Counted from the stretch's first letter, positions 10,480 through 21,946 are shown. The stretch is DNA of 64,000 nucleotides from Adiantum capillus-veneris (GCA_014529385.2 CM043944.1:88378884-88442883); one strand, 5' to 3'. Numbers and translations are program-made. The notes: generated by a model not told the origin, from the sequence alone.

Positions 10480-10847
10480 TAAAAGGGTCACGATGGCTTT
10501 CTAAAACAATAAGAAAGTGATAAAATCATTAGGTTGAGTTTAACTGGAATAAGTGTTTAGGAAAGGGTTAGCCTTGAGACGGTTGAAAATCGAGACTAGC
10601 CGGTTGTAAACCACGGTAAAGGAAAAAAAAAATCGATGAAATATGTGAGAAAATAGTTGAAAAATGTTACAAATTTCAACATTATTGCTAGTATTTTTGG
10701 CTTGTTTCTTTTCAAGGAGGAAACTCGACTGACGACTGCTTAATAAAAGAGACTTTCTCGAACATCGGTTAAAATTAATCTATATAATGCAAGAAAAGGC
10801 AAGCCATGTGAGGCTGTAAAATGAAAGGTGAAATAAAAAGAACTCAA

Positions 10848-10912
10848 TAATATATATATATATATGTATATGTATGTATGTATGTATGTATATATATATA
10901 TATGTATAGAAT
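10848..10912. repeat. TA/GTAT microsatellite
   Basis: A run of TA dinucleotides, then TATG/GTAT tetranucleotides, then TA again, inside the left arm of the long-TIR element. There is no matching run at the equivalent place in the right arm, where short CA runs occur instead. Confidence 0.9.
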
Positions 10913-11458
10913 TTAATGAAAATATGCAAGGTGAAGCTTCAATTTAACATTCTAAAACAATAGAATGCAAGAAAAGTCAAGTCATGTCAAGGATGTGAAA
11001 CGAAAGGTGAAATACAAAAAATCCATTAATATTTTAAAATTCAAATAACATTTAAAATCATCAATGAAAACATTAAAAGTATGCCAAAAAGAAAATAGAA
11101 GAAAGAAATGAAAATTGTTAACTCTAATGGTTTTGTTTTAGTCAATCTTGGTTTTATCAGGATATGAAATGAAAGGTGAAATAAAAAGATCCATTAATAT
11201 TTTAAAACTGAAATAACATTTAAAGCAAGTTTTAATCATCACTGAAAACATTGAAAGTATGCCAAAAAGAAAATAGAAGAAAGGAATGAAAATTGTTAAC
11301 TGTAGTGGTTTTGTTTGAGTCAATCTTGGTTTTGACCCAAAAGGTGAGCTTCCAAAATCTTTAAATACTTGGAATATGTGGTTTGTGTTTTAAAGTATAG
11401 AAGGAATTTTATTTTTCCAATTTTCCTTGCAAGTGAACTAACTCAAGTTTGAATAGTG

Positions 11459-11577
11459 CAGGATCTACGAGGCTAACCAAAAGGTCTTCACCGACTGCAT
11501 GGGTTTCTATAACAACGCAACCATCACAAACAACAAGAAGTTCTACTGGATGGTTGGTACACTCACCTCCATCATAT
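11459..11577 (+). pseudogene. Captured exon-like gene fragment inside the long-TIR element
   Basis: A tract ending tgcag|G precedes a frame reading IYEANQKVFTDCMGFYNN and then ATITNNKKFYWMVGTLTS, ending at a TGA at 11577. The fragment is non-repetitive, has balanced amino-acid composition and starts at a plausible splice acceptor, as expected for host exon DNA carried between TIRs (Pack-type capture). I do not recognise the donor gene. Confidence 0.4.
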
Positions 11578-12615
11578 GATGGACGATTGCAAGGCTGAAG
11601 AGGAAAAACTCAGAAGTCAGCACTTCAATGGCCTTCAACTAATTGTGCATCTCTAGGATGCCCTGAATTCTCTGTCAGGAAGTAGCTAGCCGGGTATGAT
11701 TGTAAAGGGTTAAGGATTGCTGTAAATTTTTTTGTATCTAAAGGCCTTTGTAATCTCCCATGAAAACTATTTTTAGCCTATCCGCATCTTCCCAAATATA
11801 TGTAATGTTGTTTCTTTTCTAATAGAAACCTCCTCTCTCCTTTTATGGGAAAAGAAGTAGAGAAGGAATTTATGGATTCTCTAGAGCTTGGATGAAGAGA
11901 AAGAGAAGAGACATCTGTGATTACCTTTTTGGCTTTCTAAAAGAAACCTTAGTGTTGAGTTGGGTTAGGGAGACTTTTATTGTTTTCAGCACCATGATGG
12001 AGACCTACCTTTCATTTCACAGGATGACATGTCTTTACTTTTCTTGCATTACATTGTTTTAGAATGCTAAAGTGAAGCTTCACCTTGGATAATTTTAGTA
12101 CATTTTACACACACACAAAGTACACACACATGTTTTTTTTGCATTCTATTGTTTTAGAATGCTAAAGTGAAGCTTTACCTTGCATAATTCTAATAAATTC
12201 TATATACACATACACATATATTAATTAGTTATTTTTATGTCACCTTTCATTTCAAAACTTCACATGGATTTATATTTCTGGCATTCTACAACTTGATTCC
12301 AATCATTGCTAACGTTTGAGAAAGTCTCTTTTATTTACGCGGCTGCTGGTCGAGTTTCCTCCTCACAAAGAAGAAAATTAAAAATACTAGCAAAATTTTT
12401 GAGATTTGTAAAATTTTTGAACGACTTTCTCACATATTTCATCGGTGTTTCTTTCATTTACCATGGTTTACAGCTAGCTAGTCTCGATTTTGAATCGGCT
12501 TAAGACTACGCTGAAGCAATCCTTTCTCAAACACTGATACCAATTTAATTCAACCTAACAATTTTATCACTTTCTTATTGTTTTTGAAAGCTGTCGTGAC
12601 CCTTTCACTTGTTAA

Positions 12616-13476
12616 AAAAGGAAAGGGTGGAGTGGGACAATGATGGGTATTCATTATTTTCTCTCTTGAAAAGAGGGAAAGTGGAGTGGGCCCAGCAAGA
12701 ATCTTGGGATGTTTGTCATGAAACTATTTCTCAAAATGAAAAGAGGGGCAACTTTGAGGGCCTTCATCCCTCCTCTCCTCGTACTTGGATTGAGCTCCCA
12801 TCCAATAGCCCACATGGCCTACTAACTTTGGATTCCATTGTTGACCCTTGATTTGAATAGCATTAAATGGTCAAATTTGAATTCAAATAGTGGCCTACCT
12901 TTTCATTCAAAGTTCCAACAAGTCACTCTTCAATGCAAGATTTGAAATAAAATCTCAACCCATTTTTCCATCAAAATTTTCAACTCGTCCCTCTTGAGAC
13001 TTTAATGCTACCTCAAACCAACTAGTGGTTTCACCGTCCAACCCAAAATATCTCGTGGCCTTTTTTAAAAGAAAGGCATCCTTGAGGAATCTCATTAGAG
13101 GCCTGACAAACCCAACATTTTGGGCCACATCACTAGATCTTGGCTTTAACCTTGTGATTAACCTTGGGGCAAATTAAAGGGCTCAAGCAGGAGATCCCAA
13201 ACAAGTCCTAATGTTTTGAAGGTTTTGACACAACCTCAAGGTGAATGTAGGAAAGCAAGCTTTGGTACTTTAGTGACACCTTCTAGGCAGCTTTGAGTAT
13301 GTATGCAGATGAGATTGCATGGCTTGCCTGGTTGCGCCGTACATGCTTGTAGCAAGATGGAGATGTGAGCAATGTAGAGAAGTAGAAGCGTAATGTGAGT
13401 TGCATAGCTATGTCTTACATGCGCGTAGCAAGATGGAGATGACATATCAACCACAAGAAGATTTAGAAATTTTCTC
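12616..13476. other. Stretch without recognisable gene
   Basis: No domain or gene structure is seen. A 25-bp segment (GTAGCAAGATGGAGATG and flank) occurs twice, near 13350 and 13427, in DNA otherwise unlike its neighbours. Confidence 0.4.
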
Positions 13477-13687
13477 ATGCAGGAAAACGGAGTCTTTTCC
13501 AGTGTTTTTCATACAGTGAATAACATCATGAGCTTCTGCTCGAGAGGCACCGCATACCTAGCTAAGTACTTTACACGGGACTCGTTCACAAGAAGTTTTC
13601 ACAATAATTCCCACGTGGGGCTAGTCACAACGTGGGAATTATTGTGAGAATTTGTCCAAAACTTCTTGTGAACGAGTCCCGTGTAAA
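13477..13687. repeat. Foldback repeat sharing an end with the 5.5 kb composite unit
   Basis: The first 80 bp (GGAAAACGGAGTC... to CTCGAGAGGCACCGCATACC) repeat the left end at 5503-5590. They are followed by a long hairpin. TTTACACGGGACTCGTTCAC at 13570 returns inverted at 13668-13687, with further pairing of CACAATAATTCCCACG to CGTGGGAATTATTGTG. The right arm has an 11-bp bulge (AGAATTTGTCC) that is also present in the arms at 5.7 and 7.75 kb. Confidence 0.8.
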
Positions 13688-14048
13688 AGCTGATGATTGG
13701 GGAAGAAAGAAATGCTTCAAGATTCAGGCTTGTGCTGATGTGAAGTTGTGTCTACATGGTGGGGGTTTGCGGATGAGAGATAAGTGGCTTCTGGTGACCA
13801 CTCTAGCTCTCTCAACTCTCTGCCCCAAATTTGAGGAGGATGCTCCAATGCTGAGGCAAAAACCCTTTTTTTGTGGCTATGTTGTGATCGCAAAGTTCTG
13901 GCATCCTTCACCCATGAGCCCTTCTAAGAGAGCTTCAGAGAGAGGGCTTGCAAGAGGAGAAGACATAGCTCAGCTCTCCTAGAGGAGCTGATGTGAAGCA
14001 AGTGTGGCGATGGCGATGATGAAGCAAGAGGAGGCACAAGAAAGTTGC

Positions 14049-14090
<42 letters not shown>

Positions 14091-14621
14091 CAAGGTTGGT
14101 ATGCGATGACGAAGGTGCTAGCGGAGGCTGCAAAAAGGCCAACTTCTCCTGCGCAATGCCGAGCGCAGCCCATCGTCCTCTCCAATTGCGGCCATGTCTA
14201 CTGCTAGCTAGCTAGCATGCAGCAAGTGCTACGTACCCCATTGCCCCTTTGCTCGTATTCCCTCTGTTCATCGGCCATGATCCCACTTCTCCTTCTCATC
14301 CTCGTCATCATCATCGGGAAGAACTTACCCTAATTCCTTTGCTCGTAGGACGACGGCTTCCTCCCATGAAGCAATGGGCCTTCCGTTTCCCGAAAACTCA
14401 TGGTTGCCACTGTATCTACAAGATTGCACGACTACGTCCTTCACTGCCAAAAAATATCCTCATCCACTTCGTAAATTCAGCTCAAACAGTTATCTCTCTC
14501 TCATAGGCCGGAGCTCGAGTGCAGGTCTGTGGCATGGCGATGGAGCATGGGTGTGGTCCTCTCTCTCTCTCTCTCTACGAGGGTGGCGAACGTGGTAAAA
14601 AAATTGCCGCATAAGTGGTAT
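13688..14621. other. Stretch with CT microsatellites; only weak coding hints
   Basis: A CT run lies at 14050-14089 and a shorter one at 14556-14576. The 67-codon frame at 14004-14207 ends QPIVLSNCGHVYC, which resembles the centre of a RING finger, but there is no CXXC before it. I see no other support for a gene. Confidence 0.35.
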
Positions 14622-15066
14622 TCTTTAAAAAAAAGAAAAATTACCAAAATACCCCTCTAATTTGTGGAAATTTTCAAAATACCATTGTATCTATTTTGGT
14701 TGGATTATTCAAGCTTATCATTCCTGTATTCTTTTCTGACCAAGATCCGTTTTCGAGTGCTTAGCATGTAATTTGTCACAAATTACCTCGCCAAAAAGGG
14801 CTTTTATCTACAAATAATGAAGCAATTCATCTCCAAAGCCTACATAACCTACTCAAATTCTAGTTTTACTATCTTGTATTGATAGACATTCAGTCTTCTT
14901 ATGAAAGGTACAAATTTTTTAATCTTTCGAAAAATTTAATCTCACAATCAGGGGTATTTTGGGAATTTTTTAAAATTTCAGAGGGGTATTTTGAAAAATT
15001 ATGACAAAATATTTTGGGAATTCCCATAAATTAGAGCGATATTTTGGTAACTTTTCCCCAAAAAAA
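14622..15066. mobile_element. MITE with about 60-bp terminal inverted repeats
   Basis: The left end (AAGAAAAATTACCAAAATAC, CCCTCTAATTTGTGGAAAT) matches the reverse complement of the right end (ATAAATTAGAGCGATATTTTGGTAACTTTTCC). A further GGGGTATTTTG motif recurs inside the right half. The element is about 440 bp, AT-rich and non-coding. The exact ends and target-site duplication are not resolved. Confidence 0.6.
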
Positions 15067-16640
15067 AATCCTATCATCCATGTAATATAGGATATGCACA
15101 TCATGAAATATGAGTAAGTCGCATAATAACCATACCTTTTTATGATTCAATCTTGTCTTTGCAATGAGTCTGTTCTATATGCTTCAACCAATTTAAAAAT
15201 AGTGCATTTTCAAAAAATAACTTCCCCTTTTTCATTAGGGAAAAGGGAAGGCATCACTAAGGCCTCACCCTCTTGGGGCAAGCCAAAAACAAAAAGGCAT
15301 ACTCTATCTAACCAAATTCTTAAAAAATTATAGGTTTATATTTACAATAAGGTTTTTCATGGCATTTTGGGACATCCCGTAAGTTTCTTAAGAAAAAAAG
15401 GTTTTTTTATTTTGTTTTATTCTAGTAGTCGGGAATGGGTACCCTTTTTTGTCTCCCCAAAACAAAGCGGAAAAAGATATATACAAGTTAAATACAAAAA
15501 GAAAGAGACAGTAAAGACTTCAATTGCACCCATACTTGGGCAGATGCTTTTGTCACTAGCTAGTTTTGCCTAAACTACGTCAGGACTCGTCTCCCCAAGA
15601 GGCCATGCTTATCACTCTCCTATAGAAGAGCCCTTGACAGACCCACGTCACTAAAAGTTATGGGCATGATAGCAACCAAGTATCTCAGATCAAAGGCCTA
15701 GGTACTGCGAGACTTGCTTTGGACTTTCCTTTGGATTTTCCTCCACAAAATAGCTTATTGCTCACCACGCTAAGCTGCCTTGAAACATGACGATTTTCCC
15801 AAAGGAAATGCCATATCCGTTTTCCACCTCCCAATCCCGTTTTGGCGACACTGACCCCCCACGAGGGGAGGGTACTTGAATGGTAGGTTAGGCATCATCT
15901 GTTGTTGCTTTGAGAGTATAACATAGAGTATAAGTTTAAACATAGCAAGGAGGGTATTATCCCTCCATTTGCCTATGCAAAGCACTCAAGTACTGGAGCT
16001 CAAGGAACTTCGCTATAGTGATGTGTTTGGCAGTTCCATTGCTCGAGTGCGGTTCACGATGTAACATGAGGGTATCCGCTTCGTACGAGCCTCTCCGCCA
16101 AGAAGGATATCAAGTCTAAGAAAAAAAAGGTCAACGTATTACCTCATGAATAGCATGAAAGTATAGGGCCTTGGACAACTCGCGTAATAAGTAGGGTAAA
16201 AGTGCCATTTTAAGCACACTCAAATAAGATCCGATCGTGAATTGTGTACATTGCATCAATCTTGCTGATTTTGGGTGCAATGTAGCTGAGAACACCTACT
16301 ATCAGAACAATTGACTTTGTCACTGTTCCGACAATGCATACAGTTAGCACGGCACAGGTTTTCACCTTCACGTGTAAAAAACATGTGTCCCCAAAGCTGG
16401 ACAGACCCCTCGGTTGGAAAAAGGATAGCGCAATGAAATTTGGACATGCCATGTAAACCGTCCCACCACTCGTTCGTTTTTTGTACGTAAAGTTTGTCCT
16501 TCCATTGGAGCCTGTCCGCGTATTGGGGCTTTTACCCTGTGCGAAGTGGCATGTAGCAGGGTGACAAACAAGAGGTCGTGGGTTCAAAAGATTCTGGCTA
16601 ATGACATACCCCCTCTGTCGAACTTACCGCAATATTGAAG
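15067..16640. other. Stretch without recognised gene
   Basis: Base composition differs between the AT-rich 15.1-15.5 kb part and the more balanced 15.55-16.6 kb part. Short open frames at 15367-15573 (+) and 16210-16587 (-) have no recognisable domain. Around 16555-16590 the sequence GAGGTCGTGGGTTCAAAA resembles a polymerase III B box, so a tRNA-derived SINE remnant is possible. Confidence 0.3.
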
Positions 16641-16664
16641 GGCTCTCTAGTATAAGCTCCCCCG

Positions 16665-16672
<8 letters not shown>

Positions 16673-16738
<66 letters not shown>

Positions 16739-16905
16739 CAAAAGCACGTTCTTAGAACAGGAATGGATTGGTACCTGCGGTGAATGCAGTCGGATCTGAG
16801 AAAGAGCTCGAAAAGTGAGCGGCTCTCGCAGGAGCCAAGTGCAGGGAATCAAGGGGAGTAGCTGAAGCTGCAGCTGCTGCGTCCATGTTGTCGCTGCGCG
16901 CGCGC

Positions 16906-16937
<32 letters not shown>

Positions 16938-16938
16938 T
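16673..16938. repeat. Compound CT/CA and TG/GA microsatellites
   Basis: A CT run passes directly into a CA run at 16673-16735. A GC/TG run passes into a GA run at 16898-16938. The two blocks are roughly mirror images about 160 bp apart. Confidence 0.9.
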
Positions 16939-17475
16939 CCAGTGGCGCCGCTTATAAATGCGTGCTTCACAGAAACAAGCTTTCCAAATCCCAGACAGAC
17001 TCAAATTCCAACCCTCCTCATATACGACTGCTTGCAATGCACGTTTACAACGCCAACCCTTTTTCACGCTTATTACCAAACCGTAACTCCTTAAAAAGTT
17101 GCCAAACCGTAATTTTCACGAACGACTCACAGAAAATCGCCCTTTTTCACGCTTATTACCAAACCGTAACTCAAACAGGCCATACTTGCTTGACACTACC
17201 GACAACAACACAACTAGTATTGATTGCTTTGATTGGTTGGCCTTGTGAAGAGTAGTTAATGTGTGAATTGGCGTAAATGGCAATAATATGTGTATTGCCT
17301 ATTGGGTCGAAGTTTATTAACCCGAATCTTTTGAAGATTTTGTGCAGTGCTCCATTTTGGTAAAGCAAAAACTGGCCTCCTCCCCCCCCCCCCCGGGCGG
17401 GCCTCCTCTGCGTTCCAATAGACAAAATAGGTGGCTACACATCTTGCTTGCTTAGGCTTGAGATATGTTCTTAGG

Positions 17476-17523
<48 letters not shown>

Positions 17524-18719
17524 ATCTGGCCCTGCTCAATAGCAATTTGAAATCGAATGTCACGTCCCCTATTGACGTCCGCATTGCAAAGCAAAAAAGA
17601 CCAGTACGCATCTTCGATGAAGAAGCTACCGTGGACACTCCACCATAGGATTTTTTCCCCTGGATATACCTTGGATTTGCTACCCTCAACTTTGTACCTT
17701 AGCAGAATGCCATCTTGAGCATAATTGATTGCCTTGTAGAAAGTTGAACTGTAGAACATAATACATCCCAAAACCCCCATTCGTGAATTGTGAACACATC
17801 ACGTCCAAAATAATTTAAGCTAATGAACTTTGAAACACATCCTGGCCATAATCTGGCCAACAACAATGGATTAGTGCACTCATCCATAGTGTTTTAGATA
17901 TGTCTAACTGGTTCTCTGCCAGATCCATGTGCGTTGAACTCCGACCCACGGGTTCAAACGCTGATAATTTGAAGTCCAACATAAGGGTCGAAATTAATTA
18001 TATGGAGCAATTATTGTCCCTCTCTACCACTCACAAGTCTCTCTTTGGGTGAAGCTATTGGTGACAACTACCTCTTGACTAGAAATCTGATGTCATGGAC
18101 ACTATGGTCACCACCACGTGTGCCATGTCGATCTTCTTTGTCAAATCTTTGTCACCATTATCTCTATCTAGCTTGCCTTTTCCTTTGCCTCTTTGTGAGT
18201 TCCTGCTTTTGTCTTTGGCTTCAAACCCTCAAGCCAAACAAAGCGTTGTGTCACGATTATAACAGTGGTTGTCGGGCCTCGTGGATACCAAGTCAGCTAA
18301 CTCAGTAGTAGTACTTACATCCTCACTACAACACGCCACGCGAAAATCGATGCGGATATCAACGACTCAAAGCTTGTTTTAAAAGTCAAAAGCCCTAGGA
18401 TAAGCCTCGAAATCACCTATTGGTATCGTATTGTCAGTATATGCATCGGTATAGCTACCACCGAGAAAATAATAAAATGTACGCCATTATACGCGTCCCA
18501 ATACGGATCGATATGGAAAAATTCCATACCGACGCGTATTTTGAGGCTTATAACAATGCGTATACCAAGACTTGTACCGATGGCAAAACCTGTGAAAAAA
18601 ATTAAAGAGAGAGTGTATACAGATTAACAAAATTATAAGAAGAACAAAAACACAAAATCAAAAGCTTAAACATGACAAGTTCCCAAAAGCATGACCATAA
18701 CATTGACTTCCAACATCAT
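16939..18719. other. Stretch without recognised gene, with GA microsatellite
   Basis: A GA run occupies 17476-17520 and a C-run lies near 17383. CCCTTTTTCACGCTTATTAC is repeated at about 17056 and 17142. On the minus strand, frames at 17256-17887 are open over 170 codons, but part of that is the translated microsatellite and I recognise no domain. Confidence 0.35.
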
Positions 18720-18770
18720 GAAGATTTTATAGCCATAATTAAAGCATGACTTGAAAACTGCAAAACCATA

Positions 18771-19130
18771 AACATAACCCACTTGACATACCATAACCAT
18801 AACCATAACCATAACCTACTTGTCATACCAGAACCATAACCTGCTCGTCATAACCATAACAACCATACCATCATTGCAGAACCATAACCATAATCTGATG
18901 CTTCCAAACCATAACCATAACATGATTACCATACCATCATTGCAAAACCATAACCATAACTTGATTGCCAAACCCTAACCAGAACCTGATTGCCATACCA
19001 TCATTGCAAAACCATAACTTGATTGCCAAACCATAACCACAACCATAACCTCTGTGCCATATTATAATTACAAAACCATAACCATAATCTGATTGTCATA
19101 CCACAATTATAATCGTATACGGAATGCAAA
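18771..19130. repeat. Degenerate CCATAA-type tandem repeat
   Basis: Dozens of copies of AACCATAACCATAACC-like hexamers are interrupted by the longer units CTGATTGCCATACC and ATCATTGCAAAACC, which are themselves repeated several times. This is a short-period array with a higher-order period of roughly 60-70 bp. Confidence 0.8.
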
Positions 19131-19539
19131 ACCATAAACATAAGCGTGAAACTGTACATGTATACAATGAATGAGTACAACTGTATCAAGAAGACTACAT
19201 CTACAAAAAAAACATATATAGAGGATGTCACCCTCATGGTAATGCCTCCCAGCCGATGGCCTCTCCCTCCTCCTGCAGTTGGGTCAAAAGGGCCACAAGT
19301 CCATACTTGTACCCATACTTCTCCTCTCGGTGTGTTAGATTGCTTCATGGCATCTTCCTGCAAAATTATGGTTTAATCATAAAATAAATCTTCAAATAAC
19401 ATATACATTTTTGACAAGTTAAATCATACGTATAATACTTACAACTCATGCCAAAGTGTGACGTAGCCTTTAGTCTCAAGATGTGACGCTCCAACAGACT
19501 CCAAACGTGCTTTGGCTACACATCTCTGCTACTAAAATC

Positions 19540-20915
19540 TCTCAGGATTGTCTTGTGTCTATCGTGAAATCCCCGCCCACTCCTTTGCGTCTAACCATGC
19601 CGACTTTGGATCGTCGTCCTTGTACGTGTCTCTCCCCCACACTCTTGAAGATATGCATTGGGTCGGGCAGATGATTAATTAGCATGTCACTCCAATACAA
19701 GAGTTCATGGAAAAAGGAAAGTCTTTTCATTCTGGGTGGCATGAAACTCCCCTCTCCAGCCACATGTTTTTCCAATCTCTCACTTTTAGTGGATGCTTAT
19801 CATGTTTGCATATGTTTGGTCCACATAGCTCACGTCCTTCACACAAAAATCTACCATGCTCCTCGTAAACTGTCTTGCTAAATGATCAGAGCGGCGAAAG
19901 CCAAGTTGAGGACCACATTTTGGACATGCACGATTGCTCGAGTAACTCAAGACTGAACAATCATAAAATAAAAATATAAAAGTGTTGGAATAGCTAGGAA
20001 TAGCATGTATGTGAGGGTTTCAAAGACACTTACCTCCCGGGGCGGTCACTTTTTAGAATGTGTATGCTATCACGTGAGTTAACCGGAGAGGATTATTAAA
20101 AGATCAAAATGTATACATATAGAGGGGGATGGGGGTTTTTTAAATAGGCACGTAGTGTAAATATAGTATGTATATTGAGGTATTATTAATAACCTCTTGA
20201 ATGCACGTGATAAAGGAAGCTTTTGATAAGTGACCACCCCGGGACTTACCTGAACACTCACCGAAGCTTGGCCAATCGTGCATGGTCCACATGAGAATGC
20301 CTTGTACATCTACATTTTGTCGTCGATTGGTTGGGACATATCAACCACATCGATCCCTGTCCACAAGATTTGGAGCTCTTCTATAAGTGGTTCCAAATAG
20401 ACGTCCATGTTCTGTGGTTTGTACTTTCTTGGGACGATCGATGACAACAATAGATGGCCCTTCTTGATAGCTAGCGATAGTGGAAGATTATAATTAACTA
20501 AGAAAATAGGACACATGCTCCATGACAAACTCCGTAATCCAAATGGGTTTACTCTGTCCATTGCCAGACCAAAGCAGATACATCGAGGCTCAACCTTGAA
20601 TGTAGGCCAACTTTCCTCTATGTGCTTCCATGCATGAGAGTCATCAGGTACCCGCATCATATCATTTGGCGATCTAGTATTTGAGTGTCATGTCATCAAA
20701 GAGGTTATAGACTTGCACCTGAACATGCTCTTTATTCTTGAAATGATAGGAAAGTGTCGAAGGACCTTTGCAGGGGTAAAATTTTCTTGTGTGTCCTCTC
20801 TATACCTGTCTGATTCGCAATTAAGACATTGTTTCAAATTTGCATACTCATTGTGAAAGAGTATACAATCATTAGGGAATGTATGTATTTTCAAGCCCAA
20901 GTTAGTAAGAAGCTT
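19540..20915 (-). pseudogene. Old CACTA TNP2-type transposase, 3' part (interrupted by Ty3 element A)
   Basis: Reading leftwards from 20915: LGLKIHTFPNDCILFHNEY, CLNCESDRYR, KVLRHFPIISRIKSMF, then ICFGLAMDRVNPFGLRSLSW and KPQNMDVYLEPLIEELQI. These match the TNP2/Transposase_21 domain of the intact copy at 24371-25110. An exon ends at ECSG with a GTAAGT donor at about 20246-20251. The next exon (about 19950-19540) contains PPRMKRLSFFHELLYWS and INHLPDPMHIFKSVGE. Frames shift several times. The 5' part of the same gene resumes at 54897, on the far side of the Ty3 insertion. The encoded protein would have cut the ends of CACTA elements. Confidence 0.85.
20036..20243. mobile_element. hAT-like MITE in an intron of the old CACTA transposase
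   Basis: A 208-bp element with terminal inverted repeats CCCGGGGCGGTCACTT / AAGTGACCACCCCGGG. It is flanked by an identical 8-bp duplication, ACTTACCT (20028-20035 and 20244-20251). An 8-bp target duplication fits hAT elements. Read on the transposase strand, the duplicated octamer is AGGTAAGT, the exon-intron donor itself. Confidence 0.85.
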
Positions 20916-21519
20916 TGTAGTGGAAATGGCCTATGAACTTTGAGAATAGTGGAATTAAGGGAATTAGAGTGAGCATTTTAGTGAGATTACTTTGAGAACA
21001 TAGAGGGTGAACTTAATTGATGGTAGAAATATGAACATAGTACTTAATTAACTTGGCATGAAAAATACTCTTGCAAGAGAGAGAGAATTAGAAAACATAA
21101 CAATAATTGAGGACCGGATTTACTTGGAACCGATCCCCCCTCCAAAAGACGTTTGTATTATAGATTCTCCCATCAAGAGAGACTTGTTCTAATGCAATCT
21201 TTGTGTTCCTTGTGACCTTGGTGATGGTATGAATATGGAAAGCTTCATGCATCACAAGCATAACATAAACTTTGCAAAAAGGATTAACTATCCTAAGCAT
21301 CAGTCCCAAGGCCTCAAACACCTTCGAAGGTGGAGAGAGCTAGCGGGGAATGAGGGTAGGGAACAGGAAGAAGAATCATCCATAGGAGAAAGAAAGAGCT
21401 CCTCACTTATCATCACTCTTCTTGCTTAGCATAGCATAATAGTATAGTAATGAAGATGAATAAGATGGCAATCTTAAGCATTGAATCATGGCTCTTGGTT
21501 GGATTTGCATTCCATAGCC
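20916..21519 (-). repeat. Left (3') LTR of Ty3 element A, first segment
   Basis: This matches 53491-54070 of the right LTR, for example CCTATGAACTTTGAGAAT and CCCCCCTCCAAAAG. It is interrupted at 21519 by the CACTA element and resumes at 29657. Confidence 0.9.
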
Positions 21520-21540
21520 CACTACAAGAGGCTATTCATA

Positions 21541-21654
21541 TTAGCGACGCTCACACAGCGACACTCAAAAAAAAAAATTCCCGGCGTCGCTATGAGCGTC
21601 GCAAATTTCTTTGTAAATTTGCGACGCTCATAGCGACGCCGGCTGGGCTAAAAA
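21541..21654. promoter_or_regulatory. 5' subterminal repeats of the CACTA element
   Basis: Several copies of AGCGACGCTC and its complement, including a perfect hairpin at about 21593-21650 in which GGCGTCGCTATGAGCGTCGC pairs with its inverse across an AT-rich loop. In En/Spm-type elements, subterminal arrays like this are the binding sites of the TNPA-type protein. Confidence 0.8.
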
Positions 21655-21729
21655 AATAACAGAGCGCGCCCAAAAACTCAGATCTCAAATCTGAGTTTTT
21701 TGGCGCCCTCAAGCAAGGAGCAGGTAACG

Positions 21730-21730
<1 letters not shown>

Positions 21731-21778
<48 letters not shown>

Positions 21779-21780
21779 CT

Positions 21781-21822
<42 letters not shown>

Positions 21823-21946
21823 AGAGGAAGGAGAGCCAGGTATGCTCCTTCCCTCTCCTCATTCTCATGTTCCCTTCCCCTCTTTCTCTCTCCCTCTCTC
21901 TCTCTCTCTCACACACACACATACACACACACACACACATAGTGTT

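Larger units (their letters stand above)
10480..12615. mobile_element. Non-autonomous DNA transposon with long terminal inverted repeats (MULE-like)
   Basis: The left arm (AAGGGTCACGATGGCTTTCT..., about 10480 rightwards) and the right arm (ending ...GCTGTCGTGACCCTTTCAC, about 12615) are inverted copies over at least 300 bp, for example GATGAAATATGTGAGAAA and GAGGAAACTCGAC with their complements. The similarity continues inwards through repeated ATTCTAAAACAATAGAATGC and GAAATGAAAGGTGAAAT blocks to about 11330 on the left and 12000 on the right. Such very long, internally repetitive TIRs fit Mutator-like elements, but I could not fix a 9-bp target duplication. There is no transposase gene. The interior (11340-12000) carries an exon-like fragment. 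Confidence 0.6.

Noticed and set aside
14004-14207. RING-finger gene fragment
   Set aside because: Only PIVLSNCGHVYC resembles a RING; there is no preceding CXXC, and a CT microsatellite makes up part of the frame.
15367-16200. Possible organellar (mitochondrial) insert
   Set aside because: Composition and the text FLRKKGFFILFYSSSREW suggested organelle DNA, but I could not match any organelle gene, so I left it unannotated. A search against plant mitochondrial genomes would settle it.
16540-16600. tRNA gene or SINE
   Set aside because: GTCGTGGGTTCAAAA resembles a B box, but no cloverleaf or convincing A box could be drawn.
17256-17887. Host gene on the minus strand
   Set aside because: Readable text (GVLGCIMFYSSTFYKAINYA) is followed by a translated GA run and frame switching. 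No family is recognised, so it is not called.
18323-18340. CACTACAACACGCC as the 3' end of the old CACTA element
   Set aside because: It begins CACTACA, but in the wrong orientation for a right-to-left element's left end with these neighbours, and no inverted partner was found beyond 55.5 kb.
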